Part shown: in pieces, positions 44,271 to 55,857 of the stretch
Layout: each line of letters begins with the position of its first letter
How positions within the stretch are numbered: the stretch's first letter is position 1
Source of the DNA: Azadirachta indica
Taxonomy: Eukaryota > Streptophyta > Magnoliopsida > Sapindales > Meliaceae
Direction: 5' to 3'
DNA length: 64,000 bases
Assembly: GCA_022749755.1 (NCBI GenBank)
Contig: CM040444.1
Location: 1,371,026-1,435,025 of the forward strand
Translations under genes and position numbers: made by a program
Notes under the pieces: generated by a model
What the model was told of the DNA's origin: nothing
Seen by the model: the letters and a program-made list of their open reading frames with translations, nothing else
Database searches by the model: none

Positions 44271-47200
44271 AAATAAATTAAGTTTTAATGATACGCGAGT
44301 CCTTGTTAATCTGATCAGTCTGTGTAGTCTAAAAAATAATAATAAATTTATGAATTTATTAACAAATAATAAATATATCTATATTTAATAGTAATTAAAA
44401 TATTAATAAATATTCCTGATATATGGGGAAACAAATAAACTTTAAGTTTTAAAAAAGGCATATCTCTCTATATATATATACACACATGAAATATGAAAAG
44501 AGACATATATGATATGCCCCTAAATATAATATAATTTTTTATTAGTATGTATTCATAATATATTCTCAATAATTTAAAAAATTTATAGAATTTATAACCA
44601 AATTTCTCAATATTTGGATTATATAAATTATATTATTCATAATTAAAGTTAAGTATCAATAATAAGTGTTCTTGTTGTGTGTCTGTAAAATTCATTAAGT
44701 GTAATACAAATAATATAATAATTAAATAGTATCTAAATATTTATAATTAACACTTGATTAAAAATAAATAACTATACATGTAAAATTCATAAATACACAT
44801 GTTTTTTATGTACGAACACACATAATACTATATTAATTAGTTATCTCTCTGCAACCTTTTAATATTAGTTATTTATAAAATTAATCTACATAATATTATT
44901 TAAAAATAAAGATATTGAAAACCTTAAAATTTATCCAAAAATTAATTTTTTTTATTATTATTATTATCATAATAATCATTCTAGTTTGTATATTCAACTT
45001 TATGTCATGTCACCTTTACTTTTGTTTACAAATTTAATAGAAATTGATTGTAACTATACTTATTATTGTTTTTGTCCTCATTTTTATTTTGTATAAAGAA
45101 TATTTGTTTTACATTTTTAATCTCTATATTAATTTATTAACATATAATTTATTTTATATTTCATGCATATTGTTTATACAAATACTCATATTTATTGATA
45201 ATTTATAATTCTAATTATATGATAATTAATTATTAATGTAATTATTTTACAATTTTTTAGTTTTTATATTGGAAAATGACTAACAAAACCAAAAGAAATT
45301 ACGATAATGGTTCTAAGTGACCAATTTTTTGAAATGCTTACTATAAGATAAATTTACTTTGTACTATGCAAGTTAATTATCTAGGGAAGTATAACTAATT
45401 TTATGGTTAAAATTAAAATCTTTTGTTAGATTTAGTATTTATGAAATATTTTACTATTTTTTTTTGTTATTTTTGTTGTTGAAAATTTTATTTTGTAGCC
45501 ACAAATTAGTTATTACTTTAATATGTTTAAAATTTATAAAATAAATTAAATTATATTCAAAAATAAAATTTATATATCATCAATAATTTCTCGAACGATG
45601 GCCATGCTAACGTCGAATAAGAATTCCATTTTAATTCAAACGGTAGGCAAGAGTAATATGACTGTCAAGAATCTTTTACATTTTACATTTTAATAAGAAT
45701 TCCATTTTACAGTTATATGACTGTCAAGAGTAATGACAGGTAGCAACAAATTGAATTATAACGGTGGGTCAAGTCTGGTCATAATAAATTGGTCATAATA
45801 TTTTACTAAAGACATTTTTATTGCACTAATTATTTGTATTACTGTAACTAAATTCTGTCTGTTGCTAAAAATCTTAAAACTAAATTAAATACAATGACAC
45901 GTGATATCATTATATAAATAGTTCTTCTATAGTCATTCGACAAAGAATCTTTCAAAATATTAACTGTTTGGTTTGAATTTTTTATCAGTTAAAATTTTTT
46001 TTAATGATAAATTTTTTTAAAAATTTTTAAGTGTCATTTAATTATTATCAAAAAAGTGTTTTCATAAATTAATAAAATTATTTTTTTCTATTAAAAAAAC
46101 TCAAAATTTCAAAATTTTTATGATAAAATTTTTCTAATTTTTTTAAAAAGTAGAATTATTTAAAATACACTTATTTTATTTTAAAAAATTATGTTATTTT
46201 TTAAAATATAACATTAACTATTCATTTATTAAAAGTTAAATTTTTTTAAAAGTTATTTGTGACAACTAAATAATTAATAAAATTTTATTAATAATTAATA
46301 ATTAATTTTATATATGATCTATTTTGACATATAATTTAATTTAAGTTTATTTTATTTTATTATTATTAAGAGAAAATTTCAACTTAATTTTAATATATAA
46401 GTAATTTATTTTTCTCAACAAAATATAAATTATTAAGTATATATATAAAGTTAATTTTATTTTTTTATTATTAAGATTATTTTTATCTTCTACACACATA
46501 AATGTTAATCACAGTAAAGATAAATAAATTATTTTATTTTTTGAGACACTGTTGATATATTTAAAAAAAAGTTATTTGAAAATTACTCGATTTTTTTAAT
46601 ATTGATAAAGGCAAGCTTTCAAAGAAATCTACCGACAAAATAAAATCAAGAAAATAGAAAGTGCAATAAAATAAAGGGAAATTAAATATATACATTTACC
46701 ATTTTTATGTTTGAAGAAAAATAAAGATTGATAAATGTAAAGATAATTTTTTTCAATAGTTGGTCATTTAAGTAAATATTATTTTTATCCCTAACCTTTT
46801 TATATATTAATAAATTAAATATAATTATTTATATTATATTAATTTAGTTCACATTTTAATATTTTTTATAATATACTTTTTTTTAATTATAATAATTTAG
46901 TTTCTATTTTAATAATTTTCAGAATATGTTAAAGATTAAATAATTTTTTAATTTATTATTTTCATAAAATTTAAAAAATACTATTACTAAAAAAATTCTA
47001 ACAATAAGTTAGATTAAACTCATGCGTTAAAATAATTTTAATTTTTTTATTTCTCAGTAATAATTTAATATTTAATTATTAAACATATTTTAAATAAAAA
47101 ATTATTTTAATATTTAATTTTTATATATAATATATCTATTTAACAAATTATGTTAACTTTTATTATATTTTCTTCAAAAAATTATGAAATTATAAATAAA

Positions 47201-48060
47201 AATAAAAGAATAAATACATGTTCTGTATATATGTGTGCATGTTCTCTTTTTTTTTTATTACATTTTTATTAAAATAAAGTATATTATTTAACAATAATGT
47301 AAAATATACTTAATTGCTAATTTTATTAACAAATGATATCAAATTCTTCTCTTCTTTTTTATATGTTTTATTTATATTATCATAATAAATATAATGAACT
47401 TAATATAATCATTTAATTGATCAGTGTATATAAAAATAAAAGTAAAAAAATATTTTAAAATTTTTTAAAATGTAATATTAAATTATTATTAAGAAAATAA
47501 ATGAAGAGGGTTAAAAATATCTGAATACATAGATTTAGTGTAGCACGTTATTATAATTTTTTCATAATAATTTTTTACAATTTTTATTAAAATAATAAAT
47601 TAAAAATTTATTTAATTCTTAGTATCTTATTAAAAATATTAAAATAATAATTAAATTGTTATGATTGAGGAATATATTGAAAAATAAAATGAGAACTAAA
47701 TTATTATAATTAAAATAATTATTTTTTAATTTATAATTATTTAAAAATTTATTGTTTAACCAATCAATTAATAAAAATAAAAATTAAGGAAATATTTTTA
47801 TATTTGTCTAAACTTAAGAGAGATATCTATTTTTTTCAAATATTAAAAAATAAGTGTCTATTTTTTTAAATATCGAAAATATATGTCAGTTTTTTTAAAA
47901 TAAATAAATATCTCCGAAAAAGTGCTGACCCTTTTCTTTTGAGATATTCAAATACTGTAGGGATAATGATAACTCCACCCTTGATTTTATGGATTTAAAT
48001 ATATTTCTAAGAATGTATTTATCAAGCGCTTTACTTTGTTATAATTTTTGTTAAATTAGT
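44271..48060. other. AT-rich non-coding DNA upstream of the NLR gene
   Basis: No gene recognised. It contains a repeat at 44,640-44,800 that recurs at 63,840-64,000, a tandem duplication of about 75 bp (AATAAGAATTCCATTTTA at 45,617 and 45,692), and a partial third copy of the 42-44 kb repeat at 45,820-45,965. Confidence 0.5.
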
Positions 48061-48577
48061 AAATTTCGTGGGTTCTCCGTTCTCCCAAGAGTTACAGACA
48101 CAAATTTGAAAGACCGACATACAAGATCATCTTAAAACAAAGAGAAGCAAAACGTTCAAGATCAGATCTTCCGCAGACCCGCAGTCAAGCATCCTTATTT
48201 TTCGTCAGGATCAGGTGCACTTGCTCTAATCAATCAATCAATCTTTACTTTCTGCATTAACACTTGTTTTCTCATTCTGTTGCCTTAAACTGTCTTCCAG
48301 TACTAATAGTGCTATTTTCTACTTGATTTTGTTTTAATTATTCCTAGCTTTGTTTCAGATATTAGTTAATTTATCTGATCCAGCTGTGATCTGTTGCTTA
48401 AAAACTTTGCTGATCATCGTTAACTTATCTGATCTAGTTAACAATTTTATTTCTAGTTTTTATTATTAGTTCTTCTTTTCCTTTTAACCATTCCTTGTGT
48501 GGCTTTACTCGGTTAAACTTCCAAACAGAAAAAAGAAGAAAAAAGCCCTGAAATATTTATTTAATCAGAAACAGGCA
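48061..48577 (+). promoter_or_regulatory. NLR 5' UTR with leader intron
   Basis: The composition rises from very AT-rich to mixed at about 48,065. A donor-like GGATCAG|GTGCAC at 48,215 and an acceptor AAACAG at 48,571-48,574, four bases before the ATG, suggest a 360-bp leader intron, common in NLR genes of this type. No clear TATA box was assigned. Confidence 0.5.
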
Positions 48578-51436
48578 ATGGCAGAAGTAGGTATTGCTGT
48601 TGTTTCCGGTGTTGCATCACCAATTGCAAAGCCATTATTCGGTCGCATTCGACAGGAGATATCTTATGCATTCAAGTACCAGAGCTACGTGAAGAAGCTG
48701 AGGAGTCAACTTGAGGATCTCAAAAACAAACAACAAAGGCTGGAACATGACGTTAGTGATGCTGAAAGACAAGGGGACGAAATTAATTATGATGTGAAGC
48801 AATGGCTGCTTAAGATGGAGGAGTTCGTTTTACGAGCAGAGAAATTAATTGATGAGGATGAAGACAATGCTAAGAACAAGCGTTGTTTTATAGGCTTGTG
48901 TCCCAATCTGATGATTCGTCGTAACCTCAGCAAAGAAGCAGTCAACGCTGCAGAAGATGCCACCGATCTCTTGGCAAAAGGAAACTTCAGTAAGATTTCC
49001 TTCCGTCCTGCTCCAGTGAAGACGGAGTACATGAATATTGGCAGAGGCTACCAGCGATTTGATTCCAGAATGAAGGTTTTCCAGGATGTTATGGAGGCTC
49101 TGAAGGATTCCAAGGTCAACATGATTGGGGTATATGGAATGGGTGGTGTGGGAAAAACCACACTAGTCAAGGAAGTGGCGAAGAAAGTGATGGAAGAGAA
49201 GTTATTTGATAAGGTGGTTATGGTTGAGGTTACACTGAACCCTGATCTGAGAACAATCCAGGACAAAATTGCTTATTATTTAGACCTCATATTTGGCCAG
49301 CATGAGAGTACTGTATATGCGAAAGCTGACAGACTACATCAAAGGTTGAAGAAAGAGAGAAGGGTGCTCGTAATACTTGATAACATTTGGGCAGAACTTA
49401 AATTGGAGGACGTGGGTATTCCTATTGGGGATGATGAGAAAGAATGCTGTGTCCGACAACAAGAAGGTAGTGGCGAAGATAGGGAGGATGATAAGGGGCG
49501 ATGCACAATACTGTTGACATCTAGAAGTCAACATGTGTTACGCAATGATATGAATTCTCAAAAGAATTTCTTGATTGAAGCTTTATCTGATGATGAAGCA
49601 ATGAGTTTGTTTCGGAAGATTGTGGGAGATCATTCAACAGAATCATTTGAATGTGAATCCTTAGCAGTCAAAATTGTTGCAAAATGTGGCGGTTTGCCAA
49701 TTGCAATAGAAACAATTGCAAAAGCACTAAAATTAAAGTCTCTTCTCGTTTGGAAGAATGCCTTGTATCAACTAGAAAATTCCAATCCTAGACAAATCCT
49801 AGGAATGGAAGCAAATGTGTACTCTTCCATGAAATTGAGTTACGACATTTTGCAAAGTGAGGAAGCCAAGTCTTTGTTTCGACTCTGTGCTCTACAAAAA
49901 GATGGTAGTCGGATACCTATTAATGACTTGATGATGTATGGTATGGGTTTGAATTTGTTTGAGAAAGTTTACACATTGGAGCAAGGAAGGAATCAGGTGC
50001 AGGTTTTAATCGATGTTCTCAAATCTTCGTGCTTGTTGCTGGATGGGGACACTGAAGATGATGTTAAAATGCATGATGTTGTTCATGCTGTTGCTGTATC
50101 GATTGCCACAGATGAGCTTATGCTGAATATTTGTAATGTTGCTGAATTGAAGGAAGAGCCAGAACATGGAATACAAAAAGATGCAACTGCTATTTCTCTA
50201 CACTATAAAGATATTTCAGAGCTTCCTGAAACGTTGGACTGTCCCAAACTAAAGTTATTCTTGTTGCTTGAAGGGATAAAACAGCTCAAAGATGCAAACA
50301 ACTCTCAGCGAATCCCAGATCAGTTTTTCGAAGGGATGAAACAACTCAGAGTTTTGGACTTAAGAGAAATTCGTTTCCCTTCATTACCCTATTCACTTCC
50401 TTGTCTAATTAAGCTTCGAACGTTGTCTTTGATCAGTTGCCACTTACTAGGAGATGTGGCAATAGTTGGACAGCTACGGAAGTTAGAGATTCTTAGTTTT
50501 CGAGGTTCCAGTATTAAGCAGTTGCCAGGAGAAATTGGACAATTGACACGGTTAAAACTGCTAGACTTGAGGAATTGTTCAAAACTTGAGGTAATAGCAC
50601 CGAATGTCATCTCAAAGTTGTCTCAGTTAGAAGAACTATATGTGGTTAATAGCTTTACAGAATGGGAGAAGGGTGAAGGAGGAAGTAATGCTAGTCTTAC
50701 AGAGTTGAAGGTATTGTCCAAACTAACCACCTTAGAAATACATATTCCGGATGTTCAAATCATGCCTCATGATTTGTTCTTCGTTAAGCTGCAAAGATGG
50801 AATATGCTGATAGGATATAAACGGTGGTCTGCGGAAGTTTATAGAAAATGCGAAACCTCAAGAACGTTGAAACTCAGTGGGCTAGATAAAAGCATTTACT
50901 CGTGGAATTGGTTGAATGACTTGTTGACAAGAACTGAATATCTCTATCTAGATAACCAGAATGGCTTTCCGAATGTTCATGAATTAAACCTTAGGAATGG
51001 TTTCCCGCAATTAAAGCACTTGGCCATACAAAATAGTTCAGAGATTTTATGTATTGCAAATTCAGTGGGGCTACTCTGTAATGCCTTTCCCTTGCTGGAA
51101 TCCTTGTTTCTTTCTGAATTGATTAACTTGGAGAAGATAAGTCATGGCTATCTCACAGTAGAATGTCAATCTTTCAGGAAATTAAGAATCATTAATGTAA
51201 AACGATGTAATAAGTTAAAGCATCTCTTCTCATTCTTCATGGCTCGAAAACTTTTACGGCTTGAAGAAATAGAAGTGACGCAATGTGAGAACCTAAAAAT
51301 GATTGTCGTTAACGAAAGGGAAAACCATATTGCCCCCGAGGATGAAAGTGTGAACTTCGCTCAAGTGCACTCTCTCACACTACGTGACCTCCCACAGCTT
51401 ACAAGTTCAGGAGTTGACGCTGGGATATCTAGATAA
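48578..51436 (+). CDS. CC-NB-LRR disease resistance protein (RPS2/At4g27190-like), main exon
   Basis: Intracellular immune receptor of the coiled-coil NLR class; such proteins sense pathogen effectors and switch by ADP/ATP exchange. I start at ATG 48,578 (MAEVGIAVVSGVA, 952 codons), since the frame upstream lies in the leader intron. Residues 35-75 are coiled-coil. NB-ARC motifs are P-loop GMGGVGKTT (187-195), kinase-2 VLVILDNIW (263-271), RNBS-B TILLTSR (about 310), GLPI in CGGLPIAIETIA (about 370-381) and MHD in KMHDVVHAVAV (498-500). All are intact. An acidic, cysteine-containing insert (about 284-305) separates kinase-2 from RNBS-B. LRRs run from about 540 to the stop. The stop at 51,434 is premature: the adjacent frame continues with the family's linker to a normal donor at 51,520. 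A 1-base loss near 51,431-51,436 is therefore likely, giving a receptor lacking its C-terminal LRR exons. Confidence 0.93.
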   Translation: MAEVGIAVVSGVASPIAKPLFGRIRQEISYAFKYQSYVKKLRSQLEDLKNKQQRLEHDVSDAERQGDEINYDVKQWLLKMEEFVLRAEKLIDEDEDNAKNKRCFIGLCPNLMIRRNLSKEAVNAAEDATDLLAKGNFSKISFRPAPVKTEYMNIGRGYQRFDSRMKVFQDVMEALKDSKVNMIGVYGMGGVGKTTLVKEVAKKVMEEKLFDKVVMVEVTLNPDLRTIQDKIAYYLDLIFGQHESTVYAKADRLHQRLKKERRVLVILDNIWAELKLEDVGIPIGDDEKECCVRQQEGSGEDREDDKGRCTILLTSRSQHVLRNDMNSQKNFLIEALSDDEAMSLFRKIVGDHSTESFECESLAVKIVAKCGGLPIAIETIAKALKLKSLLVWKNALYQLENSNPRQILGMEANVYSSMKLSYDILQSEEAKSLFRLCALQKDGSRIPINDLMMYGMGLNLFEKVYTLEQGRNQVQVLIDVLKSSCLLLDGDTEDDVKMHDVVHAVAVSIATDELMLNICNVAELKEEPEHGIQKDATAISLHYKDISELPETLDCPKLKLFLLLEGIKQLKDANNSQRIPDQFFEGMKQLRVLDLREIRFPSLPYSLPCLIKLRTLSLISCHLLGDVAIVGQLRKLEILSFRGSSIKQLPGEIGQLTRLKLLDLRNCSKLEVIAPNVISKLSQLEELYVVNSFTEWEKGEGGSNASLTELKVLSKLTTLEIHIPDVQIMPHDLFFVKLQRWNMLIGYKRWSAEVYRKCETSRTLKLSGLDKSIYSWNWLNDLLTRTEYLYLDNQNGFPNVHELNLRNGFPQLKHLAIQNSSEILCIANSVGLLCNAFPLLESLFLSELINLEKISHGYLTVECQSFRKLRIINVKRCNKLKHLFSFFMARKLLRLEEIEVTQCENLKMIVVNERENHIAPEDESVNFAQVHSLTLRDLPQLTSSGVDAGISR

Positions 51437-51519
51437 TATCAGTAACTGCTCCAGCATCCAAGGATATCATCGCAGAGGACGATCATGAGGAACTTATGAA
51501 TGTGCTCTTCAATAATAAG
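51437..51519 (+). pseudogene. NLR exon 1 tail, out of frame
   Basis: From 51,433 the next frame reads VTAPASKDIIAEDDHEELMN and VLFNNK up to donor AAG|GTACGG at 51,520. This linker fits the family and joins in phase 0 to the next exon, so it is the original end of exon 1, cut off by the frameshift. Confidence 0.75.
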
Positions 51520-51633
51520 GTACGGTCTTCCATACATGTATATGTATGTTTGCATTTTTCTGTCTACTTTGTTTTTCAATCATCAGAAATTTATCTACGA
51601 ACAGTTTTTCAAGAAGAATAACTCTTTCTGCAG

Positions 51634-52164
51634 GTCTGTTTTCCAACCCTGAAGAACGTGAGACTGTCATCACTTCATTGCATCGAACAGTTATGGGTTG
51701 ATCAATTTCCGACAATGTTTACATCATCTTTTCAAAATTTAACAACATTGGTGGTGTCCAATTTTAGTCGTCTGAAATTTCTGTTCTCATATTCAATGGT
51801 TAATAGTCTTGTGGGACTCAAAGAACTTGAGATAGGGGATTGCGAGTCAATGGAATGGATAATCGAAGAAGAAACATGCTCTGCCTCTAATTCCAATTCC
51901 TCGATGAAGGTGCAGGAGGAGTTCCGTATGGCTAGCAGTAGGGTGTTTCATGTGTTTCCTCAATTAACCAAGCTAGAACTTTGGGAATTACCGAAACTCA
52001 AAAGTATATATCAAGGAATACATATTCTAGAATTTTCGAACTTAAGAAATATCCAATTAACAAGATGCTGGAATGTGGAAATGCTATTTGGTTCTTCAGA
52101 ATCAAAATTGTTGAGTTGGAAAATAGAGAGCCAACAACACTTGTTCTTGGTTGATCTTCATAAG
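51634..52164 (+). pseudogene. NLR LRR exon 2
   Basis: Acceptor TTTCTGCAG at 51,633 and donor AAG|GTATGA at 52,165 bound an open 177-codon exon in phase 0. LRR blocks include CFPTLKNVRLSSL, LWVDQFP, FQNLTTLVVSNFSRL and HVFPQLTKLELWELPKLKS. The exon itself is open, but it is behind the exon 1 frameshift. Its 3' part is the paralogue of 1,213-1,446. Confidence 0.85.
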
Positions 52165-52452
52165 GTATGAAATTAAATGAAGTTACTCAGCACTGCACCA
52201 TTACCATATTATTTTACTTTTCTTTTAAATTTTTTTCGTTAAAAAGAAATCCCGTCCAAATCAATTATATTAATGTTTGCATAGAAATGCACAACGGTGG
52301 AAAGGAAAATTAATGACCGACCTCTACCAAATAGCCCATAAAATTTCCCCATTAATTTTCTAAAGTTTGATGAAATGGACAACTTTTGTTCATATATTTC
52401 TTTCTCTTTCATTGGCTCCCTTTTCATAATGTCCTTTGAATCTTTATTTCAG

Positions 52453-52941
52453 GTACGATTCCCTAGTTTGGAGGCATTACGAATTACTGGAATGAATAAC
52501 TTGAGAAAAATTTGGGATCACCAGCTTGATGATTTGGGTTCTTTTGGAAATTTAAAGAGCTTGCGTGCATTTTATTGTTGTAAACTGACGAATGTCTTTC
52601 CACTGAATTTAATAGTAAGACTTGAGAGACTGGATTATTTGAACTTAAGATATTGTTATTCAATAAAAGAGATAATTGAAGAAGAATCAAGCTCATCTAA
52701 TTGCATGATGGAGGGGTTTCCTAGCAGGCTTCAGGTGTTTCCTCAATTAACCAAGCTGGAACTGGAGGGACTAAAAAAACTCAAAAGTATATATCAAGGC
52801 ACGCACATTTTAGAATGGCCAGCATTAAAACATTTAGAAATAACGGGATGTGACGAAGTGAAGACTTTATTTGGTTCTTCAAAATTATGGAGTTGTCAAA
52901 AGAAAAGCCAACAACCAATATTTTTGGTTGATCATCATAAG
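52453..52941 (+). pseudogene. NLR LRR exon 3
   Basis: Acceptor TTTCAG|GTACGATT and donor AAG|GTATGA bound an open exon of 163 codons in phase 0 with LRR blocks FPSLEALRI, LGSFGNLKSLRAF, LNLIVRLERLD and FPQLTKLELEGL. Paralogue of 2,584-3,069, which carries stops. Confidence 0.85.
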
Positions 52942-53048
52942 GTATGAAATCAAATTAATTTTAAATAATTAATTGTCTATATATTTATTATTTATTTTTC
53001 TATATAAATGATAGCTAGCAATCTCAGTAAAAAAAAACTAATAAAATT

Positions 53049-53051
<3 letters not shown>

Positions 53052-53099
<48 letters not shown>
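53052..53099. repeat. (TC)n(TA)n microsatellite in NLR intron
   Basis: A run of CT dinucleotides passes into TA dinucleotides. In the outer paralogue the same intron position holds about 230 bp of unrelated sequence (3,180-3,420). Confidence 0.95.
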
Positions 53100-53232
53100 A
53101 TTATCTAATTATTAAAAATTTGTGTCTCATCTTAACTAAAAAGAAAACCTACAGCGATAAGTATAATTTAAACCTACTTTAAATCTAAGTGGATATTGAC
53201 TTTTTTCTATTTTGTTTTCTTAATATTATTAG

Positions 53233-53665
53233 GTTACATTCCCCAATCTGACGATTCTGAAAGTTACGAATTGTCTTGAGTTGAGATTTTTGGCAATATT
53301 TTCAACAGTGGAAAGTCTGGTGAAACTTACAAAAATGGAGATAGATAATTGTGCAATGATTGAAAAAATTATAGACATGGAAGTTGGAGAAGAAGTGAAG
53401 GAGGATCCTATTGTTTTTAGCCAACTGGAATATTTGAGCTTAGAAAGTCTTATCAAGACTTGAAAGCTTTTGTTCGGAGAATTACACTCTTGAGTTCCCG
53501 TTCTTGAAACAAGTAATAGTGAGATCGTGCCCAAACATGAAGATTTTTTCTCAAGGGGTCGTACGCACACCAATACTGCATAAAGTGGAATTGGATTTTA
53601 AAAAGAATGATTGGCGTTGGGAAGGCAACCTTAACTCCACCGTACAACAAATGTTCAAATAAATG
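53233..53665 (+). pseudogene. NLR LRR exon 4, frameshifted
   Basis: The open part reads TFPNLTILKV, TVESLVKLTKMEIDNC and FSQLEYLSLESL and stops at 53,461. One extra T (AGTCTTATCAAG; the outer paralogue has AGTCTATCAAG) near 53,451 shifts the frame. The shifted frame continues the family pattern (ENYTLEFPFLKQVIV, CPNMKIFSQGV) until a second lesion, TAA near 53,659, where the paralogue has GAA. The donor ATG|GTATG at 53,666 is kept. Confidence 0.8.
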
Positions 53666-55099
53666 GTATGTATTTTATTAATTTACCAATAAATTTTATT
53701 TGTTTATTTATTTATTTTATCTTCTTTTATCTCAAGGAGTTGTAACTTATCTCATTATCTCAAACAACTAGGATACCTTCTTTTATCTTAGGAGTTTTCC
53801 TGTAGTAAGGCAAATGACTTATAAATTTCTAAAATTTGTCCTAATTAATCTTAATAATATCAAATATATTTATTGAAGTTTCAGTTTATTGAAAGTGACG
53901 ATTATGCCCTATCAATAATAGTTATTTAACAAAAAAATTATTAGATTAAAATTTGACAAAATATATAATATATTTATCAAAAATAGATTAATAAAATAAA
54001 CCATAATATTATTTTCTAATACATTAATGATATAATATTTATTAATAAACTATAAATTTATATAATTTATAAATAACATATTTTATTCTTATTATATTTT
54101 ATATATTTTAGTGATACATAAATATAAATAATAATATTGAATTAGAATATATAATTTACGATTTATTTTATTTATTTTCAAGTATGTAATTAATGTTTAA
54201 TTGTTAATATAGTATTACTATCAATAATCAATATGTTATAAAATGATATTTATTATTATTTTAATATTTATTTTAGAGTTTGAAAATAATTTGTTTAGTC
54301 AACTACCATTAAACAAGGGTATGATTATTATTTTAATAAATGGGGACCTTCATGGTGTTTTAAAACCATTAGAACTAATTAATCCAATAGACCATATTTT
54401 AGAGACTTATATGTCTTTTGTTCTTTTATTAAGATATTATGTTGCTGAAAACTTAAAATATTAGAGATTGTTTAAATACATGTTCAAGAACAAAATATAG
54501 TGAAGATGAGTTTTTAAAATTAATTAAAATAATTTTCTTAAAATAATTAATCTACTTAATTTTAAAAACAATAGCAAGACATTCTCACTATTTTCATTTA
54601 TAAAAAATTCTTAACAAACACAAATATTTTTTTGTTCTTAAAAGTAGCATTTTTATTCTTTTCAAAAACATCTTTAAAATATTAACAATTAAACAATTAT
54701 TGTTTTTACATATATTATTTTTTTCTATAGAAAAAACTATGAATTAAAGTTATGCTTCAGTTTAGCTCATGTCATTTTCAATAACTTATGCTAAAAATGA
54801 ATTGGATTATAGCTCACGGGAGGATATGACAGGCTTGGTATTTAATATTGGAGTATTTTGACTTTAAAATCACAATTGTAATGGCATAGAAGAACTATAA
54901 GTTAAATATACTTAAAAAGACAAAGGAATGGGTCGCACTAAAAATTGATACTATCACATACTTTGTTAATTAATGAACTTTTAAGGTATAATTAAAAAAC
55001 CACAATCTCAAAGGAAGCCTTATGAGTGAGAAAAGTACATGTTATTATAAGCTTTATTCCACATACTGTGTTTGAACTGGAATGTTTTGATTTTGCTAG
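53666..55099. other. NLR intron 4, AT-rich
   Basis: No coding sequence. It is matched by 4,100-5,215 over most of its length, which shows that the duplication covers introns as well as exons. Confidence 0.6.
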
Positions 55100-55541
55100 G
55101 TTGGGTTTCATTACAGTTATGAATTGAAACTCTCACAATTTCCACATTTGAAAGAATTGTGGCATGACCAAGCTCTTGGCGTCAGCAACTTCAGCAATTT
55201 AGGAAGGCTGGTGGTTGATGATTGCACGCTTATGCCGAGTGCTATTCCAACCAGTCTGTTGCAATTCTTAAACAAGTTGCAAGAGTTGGAAGTAAGGAAT
55301 TGTGATTCAGTAGAAGAGTTATTTCATTTGGAAGAGCTAAATTTTGTTGAAAATTGTGGGACACTATTTCCTACACTTAAAAGGTTGTCTATCATAGATC
55401 TTCCGAAACTCAAAATTCTGCAACTTCAACGGGGATATAATTGAATTGCCAAAGTTATACTCTTTATCGATTGAAAATTGCCCAGATATGGTGACATTCA
55501 TGGCCAATTCCACACCTGTACAACCTCTCTTTAACGAAAAG
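55100..55541 (+). pseudogene. NLR LRR exon 5, frameshifted
   Basis: Acceptor TTTTGCTAG at 55,099; LRR blocks LSQFPHLKELWHDQ, NFSNLGRLVVDDC and LNKLQELEVRNCDSVEELF. The frame stops at about 55,442 after LPKLKI. In another frame the family text resumes (IIELPKLYSLSIENCPDMV) to the donor AAG|GTGATT at 55,542. An indel near 55,424 explains the break. Confidence 0.8.
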
Positions 55542-55857
55542 GTGATTCTCAGTTAATTACTCTATCTACTCAATATTATTTTGTTGTACATTTTTCTTCG
55601 ATGATTTAATGATATTATTAATGTCATTATTATCAACTAATCTTTCACTATGAATTATAAAATAGTCTTCTAATTGCATTTTCTCTTTCCTAAATCAGGT
55701 TGGATTTAGCATCAAATTTGATGGATATTAGAAGATCATTTGATTTAATTCATATTTTCCTGTGGAATTCATATATCTATATATATATATATATATGCAT
55801 GGACGACAATGCAGATTTAGATTATTTTTATTAACACTCAATTTGGTTGACTTTCAG

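Noticed and set aside
48497..48577. 27-codon N-terminal extension of the NLR frame
   Set aside because: It lies in the likely leader intron, is lysine-rich and unlike the family start; MAEVGIAVVSGVA at 48,578 fits the family.
53100..53230. Additional NLR exon
   Set aside because: The stretch matches the outer intron and has no open frame or paired splice sites.
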